Assembly: GCA_002307315.1 (NCBI GenBank)
Contig: DBTZ01000007.1
Location: 1 to 16,945 of the forward strand
DNA from: Alphaproteobacteria bacterium UBA1303
GTDB lineage: Bacteria > Pseudomonadota > Alphaproteobacteria > Micropepsales > Micropepsaceae
Direction: 5' to 3'
Length of the DNA: 16,945 nucleotides
Under the pieces are notes generated by a model. That model searched no databases, was not told the DNA's origin, and saw only the letters and a program-made list of their open reading frames with translations. Made by a program: the position numbers and the translations under genes. Shown here piece after piece: positions 6,915 to 13,993 of this stretch; the first letter of the stretch is position 1; every line of letters begins with the position of its first letter.

Positions 6915-8058
6915 GTCGGATTCCCTTCATTGCCAGCGCCGCAACGGCTTCTATCGCCGTATCGATGTCGCCTTCCGTCGTATTCCAGCCGAGACTGAAG
7001 CGGATAGTGCCGCATTTCCCGGTTCCTTGCGAAAGATGTGCCAAGGGGGCGCAATGCAGTCCGGCGCGGCAGGCGACGGAAAACTCGCGCATCAACGCCG
7101 CCGCCACGTCCTCCCCATCGCCGCCCTCGATCGTAAACGACACCACGCCGACGCGCGCCCCCGTAGCGGCGGGGCCGTACACCCGCACCCGGTCCAGCGC
7201 TTCTAGGCCGCCGACCAAATGCGCGCTCAAGGCATGTTCGCGCTGCGCCAGCGTCCCGACGCCCAAGCCCAGAACATGCGCCGCGCCGGCGCGCAATCCG
7301 GCGATGCCGGGAAGGTTGGGGGTTCCGCTTTCGAACCGATCGGGCAAAAAGTCCGGCATCATACAATTTTCGGATTCGCTGCCGGTACCGCCTTCGATCA
7401 GCGTTTCCAGCACGATCCCGCGGCGAACATACAAACCGCCCACGCCCATCGGACCGAGCAGCCCCTTGTGGCCAGGAAAGGCCAAAAGATCGATTTCCAT
7501 CGCCTCGACATCGATGGCAACGCATCCGGCGGTTTGCGCCGCATCGACCAGAAAGGGAATGCCGCGCGTACGCGCCATTTTGCCGACGGCCGCAATATCG
7601 TTCAGTGCGCCGTTGACGTTCGAGGCATGGGTCAAAACGATCAGCCGGGTTTCGGGGCGCAAGGCCTCGGCGACGGCCTGCGGCGGCACGATGCCGTCGC
7701 TGCCGCTTTGCGCCAGCGACAGCGATACGCCTTGCGTTTCCAGTTTTTTCAGCGGCCGCCACACCGCGTTGTGCTCCGTAGCGGAGCAGACCGCATGATC
7801 GCCCGGCCGCAGCATGCCCTTGATCGCCAGATTGAGCGCCTCGGTGGCGCCGGAGGTAAAACAGATGCGCAAGGGATCGGAAATCGCAAACAGCTCGGCC
7901 AGCGTTTCGCGGGCCTCGTAGACGAGGTCGGCGGCACGCATCGCCAAACCATATCCGCCGCGGCCGGGATTGCCGGCATCGCCGAGCGCCGCCGTCATCG
8001 CCGCCTCGACGGCTGGCGGCTTCGGCCAGGAGGTTGCGGCATGATCGAGATAAATCAC
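6904..8058 (-). CDS. Cysteine desulfurase-like PLP enzyme (TIGR01977-like)
   Basis: 384 aa, fold-type I aminotransferase class V. The PLP lysine is K198 in FPGHKGLLG; H96 lies in ATEHNA; the substrate-attacking cysteine is likely C336 in RAGLHCAPLAH. The opening YLDHAATSWPKPPAV, together with NPGRGGYG and ESGTPNLPGIAGL, matches the subfamily called cysteine desulfurase family protein rather than housekeeping IscS or SufS. Such enzymes release sulfur (or selenium) from cysteine (or selenocysteine) as a protein-bound persulfide. The start is GTG, whose GTGA overlaps the DUF3343 stop, so the two are translationally coupled. From memory, this subfamily and DUF3343 co-occur in selenium-dependent molybdenum hydroxylase clusters. 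Here no selD or hydroxylase is visible, so sulfide or selenide delivery to an imported metal is an inference. Confidence 0.9.
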   Translation of the reverse strand: MIYLDHAATSWPKPPAVEAAMTAALGDAGNPGRGGYGLAMRAADLVYEARETLAELFAISDPLRICFTSGATEALNLAIKGMLRPGDHAVCSATEHNAVWRPLKKLETQGVSLSLAQSGSDGIVPPQAVAEALRPETRLIVLTHASNVNGALNDIAAVGKMARTRGIPFLVDAAQTAGCVAIDVEAMEIDLLAFPGHKGLLGPMGVGGLYVRRGIVLETLIEGGTGSESENCMMPDFLPDRFESGTPNLPGIAGLRAGAAHVLGLGVGTLAQREHALSAHLVGGLEALDRVRVYGPAATGARVGVVSFTIEGGDGEDVAAALMREFSVACRAGLHCAPLAHLSQGTGKCGTIRFSLGWNTTEGDIDTAIEAVAALAMKGIRHGR

Positions 8059-8318
8059 GATATGGTCTCGTAGCCGTCCGGGGTTTCGCCGAACGCCCCG
8101 CCGATAGCGATGTCGACATCGACGGCGGCGATACGAATGTCGGCGAGCAGCATCATCGGCGCGCGCAAAGAAAAACCGCAGCCTTTGAGCATGAGGCTGC
8201 TGGGGGTGCGGATCATGTCGGCAAATTTTCCGGCTTCCATCAACCTGCGGCGGACGCGCTGCACCTGCCCCAGCGAGGCGAAGGCGACGATGCAGAAGGC
8301 GTCCGCCGGCTCCGTCAT
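8055..8318 (-). CDS. DUF3343 family protein, putative sulfur/selenium carrier
   Basis: 87 aa, cytoplasmic. The recognisable core is the conserved LKGCGFSLR, with C47 as the likely carrier cysteine, preceded by IVAFASLGQVQRVRRRL, which fits the ferredoxin-like small fold of this family. C9 (DAFCIVAF) is a second cysteine. Start chosen at ATG 8318, two bases after the stop of the TrmO-like gene; the stop overlaps the GTG start of the cysteine desulfurase gene. The pair suggests that the desulfurase loads C47 with persulfide or perselenide. The family has no established biochemical function, so the carrier role is inferred from family naming and context. The C-terminal end GETPDGYETIS is probably flexible. 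Confidence 0.8.
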   Translation of the reverse strand: MTEPADAFCIVAFASLGQVQRVRRRLMEAGKFADMIRTPSSLMLKGCGFSLRAPMMLLADIRIAAVDVDIAIGGAFGETPDGYETIS

Positions 8319-8320
8319 GC

Positions 8321-9163
8321 CTATGCCACCTCGACCGAGGCGAACAGGATGTCGTCGGCCATGGCGATCACCTCGTCGGCGCCGGCATAAAGCCGGTCGT
8401 TCATGCGGATCGTCGCCGTCTTGCCTTGGGCTTCCAACTGCAGCAGCCACAGCCCCATGTCGCGCGACTTGTCCTCGAATGCCATGGCGCCGTGCAGAAT
8501 GCTGCACCCGGTCGTCCCCTCGATGCCCTGGGCGAAGAAGTGTCCGCCCGCCACCGTGGCGCGCGAAGCCTCGCCGCGGGCAACCCCCAGCTCCCGCATC
8601 GCCCTCGCGCCAGCGCGCAGGCCGAGCGTCAGGCCGACGTTCATGGTGTCCCAATGCAGCAGACGCGAGGTCACGTCCATGCCGTGACGGCTGCACCAGT
8701 GCAGCGGCGCATCGGCCAGCGGAAAGCTGTCGTAGCGCGGAATGTAGATCTTGATGTCGAGCACGGACGTGCCGTCGAAGGCGTCGAGCCCGCGCACCGT
8801 CAGCCGGTTCTGGTCGCGCTTCACCAACTCGGCGACGCAGGAGCCGATGCCCGACGGGCGCGCCGGCGTGCGGGTGGTATAGATGCCCTTGCAGGTCGGT
8901 TCGCCCGACAGCGGCATGGTCAGCACCTGTTCGTCGGTTTGGCTGAGACCCATCGCCTTCTGCCAATCCTTGCGCCGGTGTTGATAGTACATCACATGGA
9001 TGTGCGAGAAATGCTCCAGCCCGATCAGCGCATCGGTCAAATCCTCGCGGATTGCGATCACGCTTTCGCTGTCGTAGTTCGTCGCCTGGGTAAATTCGTG
9101 GAAGTCCGAAACCACCACGCCGATCGGCTTGATGGTGACGGGCTGCTGCCAGTCTTCACTCAT
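8321..9163 (-). CDS. TsaA/TrmO-like SAM-binding domain fused to an FmdE-like domain
   Basis: 280 aa. Residues 9-147 are a TsaA (UPF0066) domain, the fold of TrmO, which N6-methylates t6A37 in tRNA using S-adenosylmethionine; hallmarks are IGVV, LEHFSHIHVMYY, TTRTPARPSGIGSCVAEL and GLDAFDGTSVLDIKIYIP. TrmO itself usually has a different C-terminal domain. Here residues 168-245 resemble FmdE (formylmethanofuran dehydrogenase subunit E): NVGLTLGLRAGARAMRELGV, then GIEGTTGCSILHGAMAFEDKS, comparable to the GCTxGxGNLxFxDxGK block. The HxCPG metal motif of true FmdE is lost (TMNVG). It has a strong ribosome binding site (GAGGATTCT) and lies 7 bases from the binding-protein gene. Location in a metal-import operon suggests a specialised role rather than general tRNA modification. 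The FmdE assignment is by eye. Confidence 0.8.
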   Translation of the reverse strand: MSEDWQQPVTIKPIGVVVSDFHEFTQATNYDSESVIAIREDLTDALIGLEHFSHIHVMYYQHRRKDWQKAMGLSQTDEQVLTMPLSGEPTCKGIYTTRTPARPSGIGSCVAELVKRDQNRLTVRGLDAFDGTSVLDIKIYIPRYDSFPLADAPLHWCSRHGMDVTSRLLHWDTMNVGLTLGLRAGARAMRELGVARGEASRATVAGGHFFAQGIEGTTGCSILHGAMAFEDKSRDMGLWLLQLEAQGKTATIRMNDRLYAGADEVIAMADDILFASVEVA

Positions 9164-9170
9164 AGAATCC

Positions 9171-10232
9171 TCATTTTCTGACTGCCTGCGCCAACAATTT
9201 GTCGAGTTCGGCGTCGGTCAGGGTGCGGTGATAGAATTTGGCGTAGAAATTACGCGTCTCCTTGCGGATGTCGTAATGGAAACGATCGGGATAAAGCAAA
9301 TTGGCCAGCCATTTTATGCCGATGATGCGATTCACCGCCGGCGGCCGGTCGATCCAGTTGAAGGGATATTGCGGCGCCTCGAACACCTCCTTGTTCTGCA
9401 CCGCCTTGAGCTTGCGCCAGAACGGATCGCTCCATACCGAACGATAAAACTGTCCCGGCGACGACACGTGATCGTAACCGGCGATTATGATGTCGGGATT
9501 CCACATCAGGATCTGCTCCGGCGACACGTTGGTCTGGCCGAAATTGCCGCCCTGGGGCACCTTCGCCACGTTGATGCCGCCGGCGAAGACGATGGCCTCG
9601 GAATGAAAGGAATTCCCCGGATCGGTGGCCAAGCCTTTCGGCCCCTCGGCATAATAAACGCGGCGGCGTTGGTCCTGCGGAATCGCCGCAACTTTCCTTT
9701 CGACCTCGGCGATGGCGGCTTCACTGATGCGTGCCAGTTCTTCGGCCCGTTTTTCGCGATGCACCAGCCGGCCGAGCATACGCAAGGTGTTGCCGGTACT
9801 TTTCAGTTGCCAATCGCCGACCACCACCGGAATGCGAATCTGCGCCTGCACCCGCTCGGCCACCGCCGTCGCCATCGGATCGCCGATTGAGATCATCACA
9901 TCCGGCTTGACCTTGACGATCTGTTCGAGGTTGCCGGTGTTGCTCTTCCCGAACCAACCGCCCAGCACCGGCAAGCGGCGATAGGGCTCGATTAGCAATT
10001 CGGCCTCGCCGGGCTCCGGCGGGTAATTCCACCCCGCCAGCAGATCCGGCGCCAGAGCGTAGATCAGAATCTGACACGGCGGCCCCATGCAGAAGACCTT
10101 ATGGATGGCCACCGGCACCTTGACGGTGCGGCCGGTCATATCGGTAAAACTGCGCGTCGGCGCGGCAAAGGCAGGCAAGGCGACGAACGCCAATATCGCC
10201 ACAACAGTCAGTATACGGTGTGATATTCCCAT
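9171..10232 (-). CDS. Periplasmic binding protein of a Fe-siderophore/cobalamin/molybdate-type ABC importer
   Basis: 353 aa. The start at 10232 has GAGGA upstream and gives a signal peptide (MGISHRILTVVAILAFVALP, cleavage after AFA near residue 23); there is no lipobox, so it is a soluble periplasmic protein. The mature protein is class III (BtuF/FhuD fold): FTDMTGRTVKVPVAIHKVF, two lobes joined by a helix, with EQIVKVKPDVMISIGDP and SPEQILMWNPDIIIAGYD as the paired strand-loop signatures. C48 and C53 (CMGPPC) sit at the start of the N-lobe near the usual ligand cleft, which is not typical of BtuF or FhuD and may contact the ligand. It follows the ATPase gene by 10 bases. The family cannot tell iron-siderophore, corrinoid, haem or molybdate-type ligands apart without better comparison. 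Confidence 0.9.
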   Translation of the reverse strand: MGISHRILTVVAILAFVALPAFAAPTRSFTDMTGRTVKVPVAIHKVFCMGPPCQILIYALAPDLLAGWNYPPEPGEAELLIEPYRRLPVLGGWFGKSNTGNLEQIVKVKPDVMISIGDPMATAVAERVQAQIRIPVVVGDWQLKSTGNTLRMLGRLVHREKRAEELARISEAAIAEVERKVAAIPQDQRRRVYYAEGPKGLATDPGNSFHSEAIVFAGGINVAKVPQGGNFGQTNVSPEQILMWNPDIIIAGYDHVSSPGQFYRSVWSDPFWRKLKAVQNKEVFEAPQYPFNWIDRPPAVNRIIGIKWLANLLYPDRFHYDIRKETRNFYAKFYHRTLTDAELDKLLAQAVRK

Positions 10233-10242
10233 TCGATCCTCG

Positions 10243-11013
10243 CTAAATGCTTTTCGGTACGCAAACGCGCATGCCGCCGCCGACATCGGCGATGCGCAAG
10301 GCCAAATGATAGGCGGCTTGCAGATTCTCTTCGGTCAGCACTTCGTCCGGCGCGCCCTGCGCCAACAGCGCGCCATCCCGCAGCAGCGCAACCTTGGTGG
10401 CGCAGGACAGCGCATGATCCGGCATGTGGGTGGTGATGAGCAGGCCGTAACCGCGTCCGGTCAGTTCTTTCACCCGCCGCAGCACCCGCATCTGATTGCC
10501 GAAATCGAGGTTCGAGGTCGGCTCGTCCATCACCAGAAAATCGGCTTCTTGCGCCAGAGCGCGCGCGATCAGCACCAGTTGCCGCTCGCCGCCGCTGATT
10601 TCGGTGTAGCGCGCCTCGGCCAGGGCGGACAAGCCCATCGCCTCCATCGCTGCGTCGGCGATCTTGCCGTCGCTAAGGGTCGGCGAACCGAACAGATCGA
10701 TATGGGCGGTACGCGCGGTCAACACCACGTCGCGCACGCTGAAGGGAAACGGCGGGGTGTGCGCCTGCGGCACATAGGCGAGCCTTTTGGCCAATTTGCG
10801 CTGCGGCCACCCCCTGGTGTCTTCGCCGTCGATCGATATGCGTCCCTCCAGAGGCGGCATCAACCCGAGGATGGTCTTGAACAGCGTGGTTTTGCCCGAT
10901 CCGTTGGGACCGAGCAGATACATCGCCTCGCCCGAGGAGAGTTCGAAGTCGATGCCGCGCGCCACCGTTTTGGCGCCATAACCACAAGCGACGGATTGGA
11001 CCTTCAGCCTCAT
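10243..11013 (-). CDS. ABC transporter ATPase, FepC/BtuD type
   Basis: 256 aa, cytoplasmic nucleotide-binding subunit powering the importer. Walker A GPNGSGKT at 35-42; Q-loop YVPQAH with Q83; signature SGGERQ at 140-145; Walker B FLVMDEP at 159-165; D-loop SNLD; H-loop H196 in ITTHMPDH. The length and the PFSVRDVVLTART segment after the Q-loop fit the FepC/FecE/BtuD group. I chose ATG 11013, whose ATGA overlaps the permease stop; a longer open frame upstream is only read-through antisense of permease sequence. Two copies would pair with two FecCD-type permease subunits. Confidence 0.95.
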   Translation of the reverse strand: MRLKVQSVACGYGAKTVARGIDFELSSGEAMYLLGPNGSGKTTLFKTILGLMPPLEGRISIDGEDTRGWPQRKLAKRLAYVPQAHTPPFPFSVRDVVLTARTAHIDLFGSPTLSDGKIADAAMEAMGLSALAEARYTEISGGERQLVLIARALAQEADFLVMDEPTSNLDFGNQMRVLRRVKELTGRGYGLLITTHMPDHALSCATKVALLRDGALLAQGAPDEVLTEENLQAAYHLALRIADVGGGMRVCVPKSI

Positions 11014-12029
11014 ATCCAGCCCCGCCGCGCACGTGTGAGGAGATAAAGAAAAAACGGCGCACCGATGAGGGCGGTGACGATGCCGAGCGGAATCTCGACG
11101 ACGTAACCGGTGCGGGCGAGATCGTCGACCAGCATCAGATAGATCGCCCCCAGCAGCATCGACGCCGGCAGCAGGACCTTGTAGTTCGGCCCCACGATCA
11201 TCCGCGCGCAATGGGGGATCACCAATCCGACCCAACCGACCATGCCGGCCACCGCCACCGACACCGAGGTCAACAGCGTGGCAAAGGCGATCACCATCCA
11301 GCGCAGACGCGTGGTATTGGCGCCCAGCGCCTTGGCCTCTTCCTCGCCGAAAGCCATCACATTGATCTGCCAGCGCATCAGCATCAGCGGAACCATCCCG
11401 ATCAGCACCGGGATGACGGCAAACGCCACATCGCGGCTGTTGATCGAGGAAAGACTGCCCATCAACCACAGAGTGATCGCCGGCAGCTTGCTGTAGGTAT
11501 CGGCGAAATATTTTATCAGCGACACCATCGCCATGAAGATCGAGCCGACCACGATGCCGACCAGCACCAGCGTCAACACCGGATCGCCGGAATGGCGCAA
11601 GCGGCCGGCAATCAGACAGGTGACTGACACCGCCGCCAGTCCGCCGACGAACGACGCGCCCTGGATCGCCAGAATGCCCCAATCCATCATGATCGCCAGT
11701 GCCGCACCGAAACCCGCCCCGGCCGAAGCCCCGAGGATGTCGGGCGACACCATCGGATTGCGGAACAGCCCCTGATAGGCGGCGCCGGCGGTGGCCAGTC
11801 CGGCGCCGATCATGATGCAGGCGGCGATGCGCGGCAGCCGGACCTGCAGCAGAATCATGCTGGGCAACCCGTCGTCGCGCATCAGCAGCGTATTGAGCAT
11901 GCCTTCGAGCGGCACGTCGAAACGGCCGATGGTCAGCGACCACCAGGCGACGGCGACAAAGCCGATCCACAGACCGGTGATCGTCCATGCATTTTTCCCG
12001 TCCGCGGGTAGAACGGCGAGCCGGTTCAT
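11010..12029 (-). CDS. ABC transporter permease, FecCD/BtuC family
   Basis: 339 aa with about ten membrane helices. Family hallmarks: LRLPR-type motif as VRLPRIAACIMIGAGLATAGAAYQGLFRNPMVSPDILGASAGAG (read 83-126 approximately), the coupling region GEEEAKALGANTTRLRW, and GMVGWVGLVIPHCARMIVGPNYKVLLPAS, where IPHxxR is the usual permease-ATPase contact. The C-terminus EIPLGIVTALIGAPFFLYLLTRARRGWI is classic for this family. The start at 12029 forms an ATGA overlap with the DUF364 gene stop, and its stop overlaps the ATPase start, so permease, ATPase and DUF364 protein are translated in a coupled block. Function: inner-membrane import of a metal chelate delivered by the binding protein. Confidence 0.95.
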   Translation of the reverse strand: MNRLAVLPADGKNAWTITGLWIGFVAVAWWSLTIGRFDVPLEGMLNTLLMRDDGLPSMILLQVRLPRIAACIMIGAGLATAGAAYQGLFRNPMVSPDILGASAGAGFGAALAIMMDWGILAIQGASFVGGLAAVSVTCLIAGRLRHSGDPVLTLVLVGIVVGSIFMAMVSLIKYFADTYSKLPAITLWLMGSLSSINSRDVAFAVIPVLIGMVPLMLMRWQINVMAFGEEEAKALGANTTRLRWMVIAFATLLTSVSVAVAGMVGWVGLVIPHCARMIVGPNYKVLLPASMLLGAIYLMLVDDLARTGYVVEIPLGIVTALIGAPFFLYLLTRARRGWI

Positions 12030-12793
12030 CGCGCCGCCTTCACGTCCGACCGCGTCAACGTCACCATGCGGGCGCCGCGCTGAAACAGGTGATGCTGTCC
12101 GCCTTCCCCGATGACGTTCCAAACCACGGCCTCGTCCTCGACCACCAGCCCGGCCAGCATGTCGATGCCGAAATCGAACAGCAGCGGGGTCAGCGGCACG
12201 GTCGGCCCGGCTAGCACGAAGCGCGCATTCGGCGCCAATTCGAGCAGGCGCGGCAGCGTCTTGTTGATCAGCGTCGTCGCGGTGGCAATGACAATGTCCT
12301 GTTCGGGCAGTATCCATTCGCAGGCCGGATCGGGGGTATCGCCGGCTAGGGGTTTGCGTTCCAAGATCGTCAAGTCGCAGATTTCCCGCCAGGGATCGAG
12401 ATTGGGAAAATGACCGATGACGGTCACCTTTCGCCCACGGACCTCTTCGGCCAAGAGATCGAAGATGTTGGCATCGGGCAAATCGGCGGGCGCGCGGCCG
12501 GTGGTAACGGCAACCACCGCGGGCGCATTCAGCGCTGAGTTGAGCGCCGCCATACCCAGCGCCGCCTCATGGAAGTTCCACGACTTCGCCAAAACGGCTA
12601 GATCTCGTGCTCGCCTGCCGGCATAAAAACCGGCCGACGGCAGACAGGTCGTCCCCTCGCCGGGCGTCATCGACAGACCGACGCCTGCCGACCGCACCGC
12701 AAACCAATGCAGGCCGCAAAGACAAGCCGTTACATCCAATCCTTCCGGCACGGCGCCGAGCAAGGCATCGTAGATCCGCCATAAATCGCGCAG
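12026..12793 (-). CDS. DUF4213/DUF364 family protein, probable CTG start
   Basis: About 255 aa. The N-terminal part (LRDLWRIYDALLGAVPEGL, CGLHWFAVRSAGVGLSMTP) is the DUF4213 enolase-N-like domain; the C-terminal part (VTVIGHFPNLDP, DIVIATATTLINKTLPRLLEL, FVLAGPTVPLTPLLFDFGID) is DUF364, a Rossmann-like domain. From memory, these proteins are found beside metal ABC importers and have no firm function. No in-frame ATG or GTG exists between the upstream TAA (12812-12814) and conserved sequence. TTG at 12763 would cut off the conserved LWRIYDA segment. CTG at 12793 keeps it and is preceded by GGGAGG nine bases away, so I prefer CTG. It is the first gene of the importer operon. Confidence 0.8.
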   Translation of the reverse strand: MRDLWRIYDALLGAVPEGLDVTACLCGLHWFAVRSAGVGLSMTPGEGTTCLPSAGFYAGRRARDLAVLAKSWNFHEAALGMAALNSALNAPAVVAVTTGRAPADLPDANIFDLLAEEVRGRKVTVIGHFPNLDPWREICDLTILERKPLAGDTPDPACEWILPEQDIVIATATTLINKTLPRLLELAPNARFVLAGPTVPLTPLLFDFGIDMLAGLVVEDEAVVWNVIGEGGQHHLFQRGARMVTLTRSDVKAAR

Positions 12794-12810
12794 TGTCCGG
12801 GCCCTCCCGT

Positions 12811-12833
12811 GTTACCCAATACCCGGATGTAAC
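12811..12833. promoter_or_regulatory. Inverted repeat at the DUF364 ribosome binding site
   Basis: GTTAC and GTAAC form a short inverted repeat separated by 13 bases, immediately upstream of the GGGAGG ribosome binding site of the operon's first gene. It could be an operator half-site pair or a small leader hairpin that hides the binding site. Five-base arms are weak evidence. Confidence 0.25.
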
Positions 12834-13081
12834 TTTAATTGAACATATGTCGCTCACAAGAGACGAACGGGACCTCCGGCGCCTTTATGCTGCGTCGTTT
12901 GCTCCCATCCGGAAACCTTCCGCGGTTTTGCCGACTATCATGCCCACGCGGCCGTCACATTGAGCGAACGATAGGCAGTTCCCCCATACCGGCGCAGCGG
13001 CCAATAGCCGGCGCGTCTCGAGGGAGAATCATAAAAAATCGCTAAATATCCTACTTATCGTATCAACATATCGACAAAACA
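12834..13081 (-). promoter_or_regulatory. Long leader and possible promoter of the importer operon
   Basis: No gene is supported here. An AT-rich patch at 13031-13080 stands out. On the minus strand it has TTGTCG (13072-13077) and TAGGAT (13048-13053) with an 18-base spacer, an acceptable sigma70-type promoter. Transcription from it would leave a 5' leader of about 240 bases before the DUF364 start, long enough to hold a riboswitch or attenuator. Candidate pairings include GCCGG/CCGGC around 12990-13015 and GGAA/TTCC near 12915. I could not match the leader to a riboswitch class I know. Confidence 0.3.
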
Positions 13082-13241
13082 ACCCGGCTTCCCGGCCTTA
13101 CAGCCGGCGGTTACGCAGAAAACACTTGCTTAGCAGCGCCTTAGCGGCGCAAATGCGCCTGGAGCGAGGTTTGTCCGGACGGTTCGGCCGCCGGTCGAGG
13201 GTTTTGCAATGTCGCGCTTCCTGACCGAAAATCGGTATTCA
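13082..13241 (+). ncRNA. Structured stretch before the beta-barrel gene: candidate small RNA or attenuating leader
   Basis: This gene-free stretch has several stems on the plus strand: CCGGC (13084-13088) with GCCGG (13103-13107); GCGCC (13136-13140) with GGCGC (13146-13150); GGCGC (13146-13150) with GCGCC (13155-13159); and ACCGA-AAA-TCGGT at 13224-13236. The second and third stems share one arm and exclude each other. It ends in the terminator-like hairpin that follows. It may be a small RNA or the leader of the outer-membrane gene. No known RNA family recognised. Confidence 0.35.
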
Positions 13242-13271
13242 CCCCGCAACGCGTGCGGGGCAGGCTTTTTT
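13242..13271 (+). terminator. Rho-independent terminator-like hairpin
   Basis: Arms CCCCGC (13242-13247) and GCGGGG (13255-13260) with a 7-base loop, then CAGGC and six T (13266-13271). It functions on the plus strand only; the minus reading has no T-tract. It lies 30 bases before the start of the beta-barrel gene, so it either ends an upstream small RNA or works as an attenuator of that gene. Confidence 0.6.
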
Positions 13272-13300
13272 CGGTGAAGCGCCCTAGCGCAGGGATGTCC

Positions 13301-13993
13301 ATGAAGACGTATTCGCCGTTGCTGTTTTCCGTCCTGGTCGCCGCCGCCGTTATGCCGGCGTGCGCCGCCGACGTCTCTGGATTCTATATCGGGCTGGAAG
13401 GCCGGGCCGATCAGCCTTCGTGGAACGAAGGATCCTTCACCGCCACGTACCGGAAGGAAACCAGGGGCACGATCAGTTCATCGACGGGCACCGCCTATGC
13501 CACGAGTTTTCCGCAGGATATGCTGGGCCTCGGGCTGGTTCTCGGCTACCGGTTTTCGCCGTACCTCGCACTCGAAGTCGGTTACTCCATTACGACCGAC
13601 GAAGCCCGGGAGCTCGACAACAATTCCGACCGCTTCCGCTATCGCATGACGGTGCGCGATGCGTCGCTCGATGCTCTGGGCTATTGGCCGATCGGCGAAA
13701 CCGGCCGCTTCCGGCCCTTCGTCAGCGTCGGACTGGCCTATGCGACGAGCAACGCCCGCCTGCGCGCGGACATCGACGGTTCCGATACGGACTACGATCA
13801 AGTTATCACCGCCACCTACACCCCCTATTTCCAGAAGAAGGAAATAAACTGGCGCCTCGGCGGCGGCATTGAGGTGCGGCTGTCCGACAGCATCTACGGG
13901 CGGATATTCGCGCGCTACACCCCTTATTCGTTCGGCAAGAAGCTCGACAGCAACACCACCCTCGGCTTCAGCATCAATACGAAGATCTTTTAG
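13301..13993 (+). CDS. Small outer-membrane beta-barrel protein
   Basis: 230 aa from ATG 13301, which has AGGG six bases upstream and opens a signal peptide (MKTYSPLLFSVLVAAAVMPA, cleavage near residue 22). An ATG six bases earlier (13295) would add two residues. The mature chain has alternating amphipathic strands such as FYIGLEGRAD, LGLGLVLGYRFS, LALEVGYSITT, FRPFVSVGLAYATS, WRLGGGIEVRLS and YGRIFARYTPYSF, and ends NTKIF with the terminal Phe that BAM recognises. This fits an eight-stranded OmpA/opacity-type porin-like barrel. No peptidoglycan-binding domain is present. It stands alone on the plus strand, and its TAG stop is the first three bases of the palindrome at 13991-14041. Specific function unknown. 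Confidence 0.85.
   Translation: MKTYSPLLFSVLVAAAVMPACAADVSGFYIGLEGRADQPSWNEGSFTATYRKETRGTISSSTGTAYATSFPQDMLGLGLVLGYRFSPYLALEVGYSITTDEARELDNNSDRFRYRMTVRDASLDALGYWPIGETGRFRPFVSVGLAYATSNARLRADIDGSDTDYDQVITATYTPYFQKKEINWRLGGGIEVRLSDSIYGRIFARYTPYSFGKKLDSNTTLGFSINTKIF

Noticed and set aside
6635..8119. 494-codon minus-strand open frame
   Set aside because: It is an arginine-rich shadow of the desulfurase and cytochrome genes in another frame.
12811..12833. ModE or Fur operator
   Set aside because: The arms and spacing do not match either consensus as I know it.
12567..12857. ATG-started 96-codon frame over the DUF364 start
   Set aside because: It could have supplied an ATG by frameshift, but its downstream sequence matches nothing and the CTG start with a good ribosome binding site explains the gene without a frameshift.
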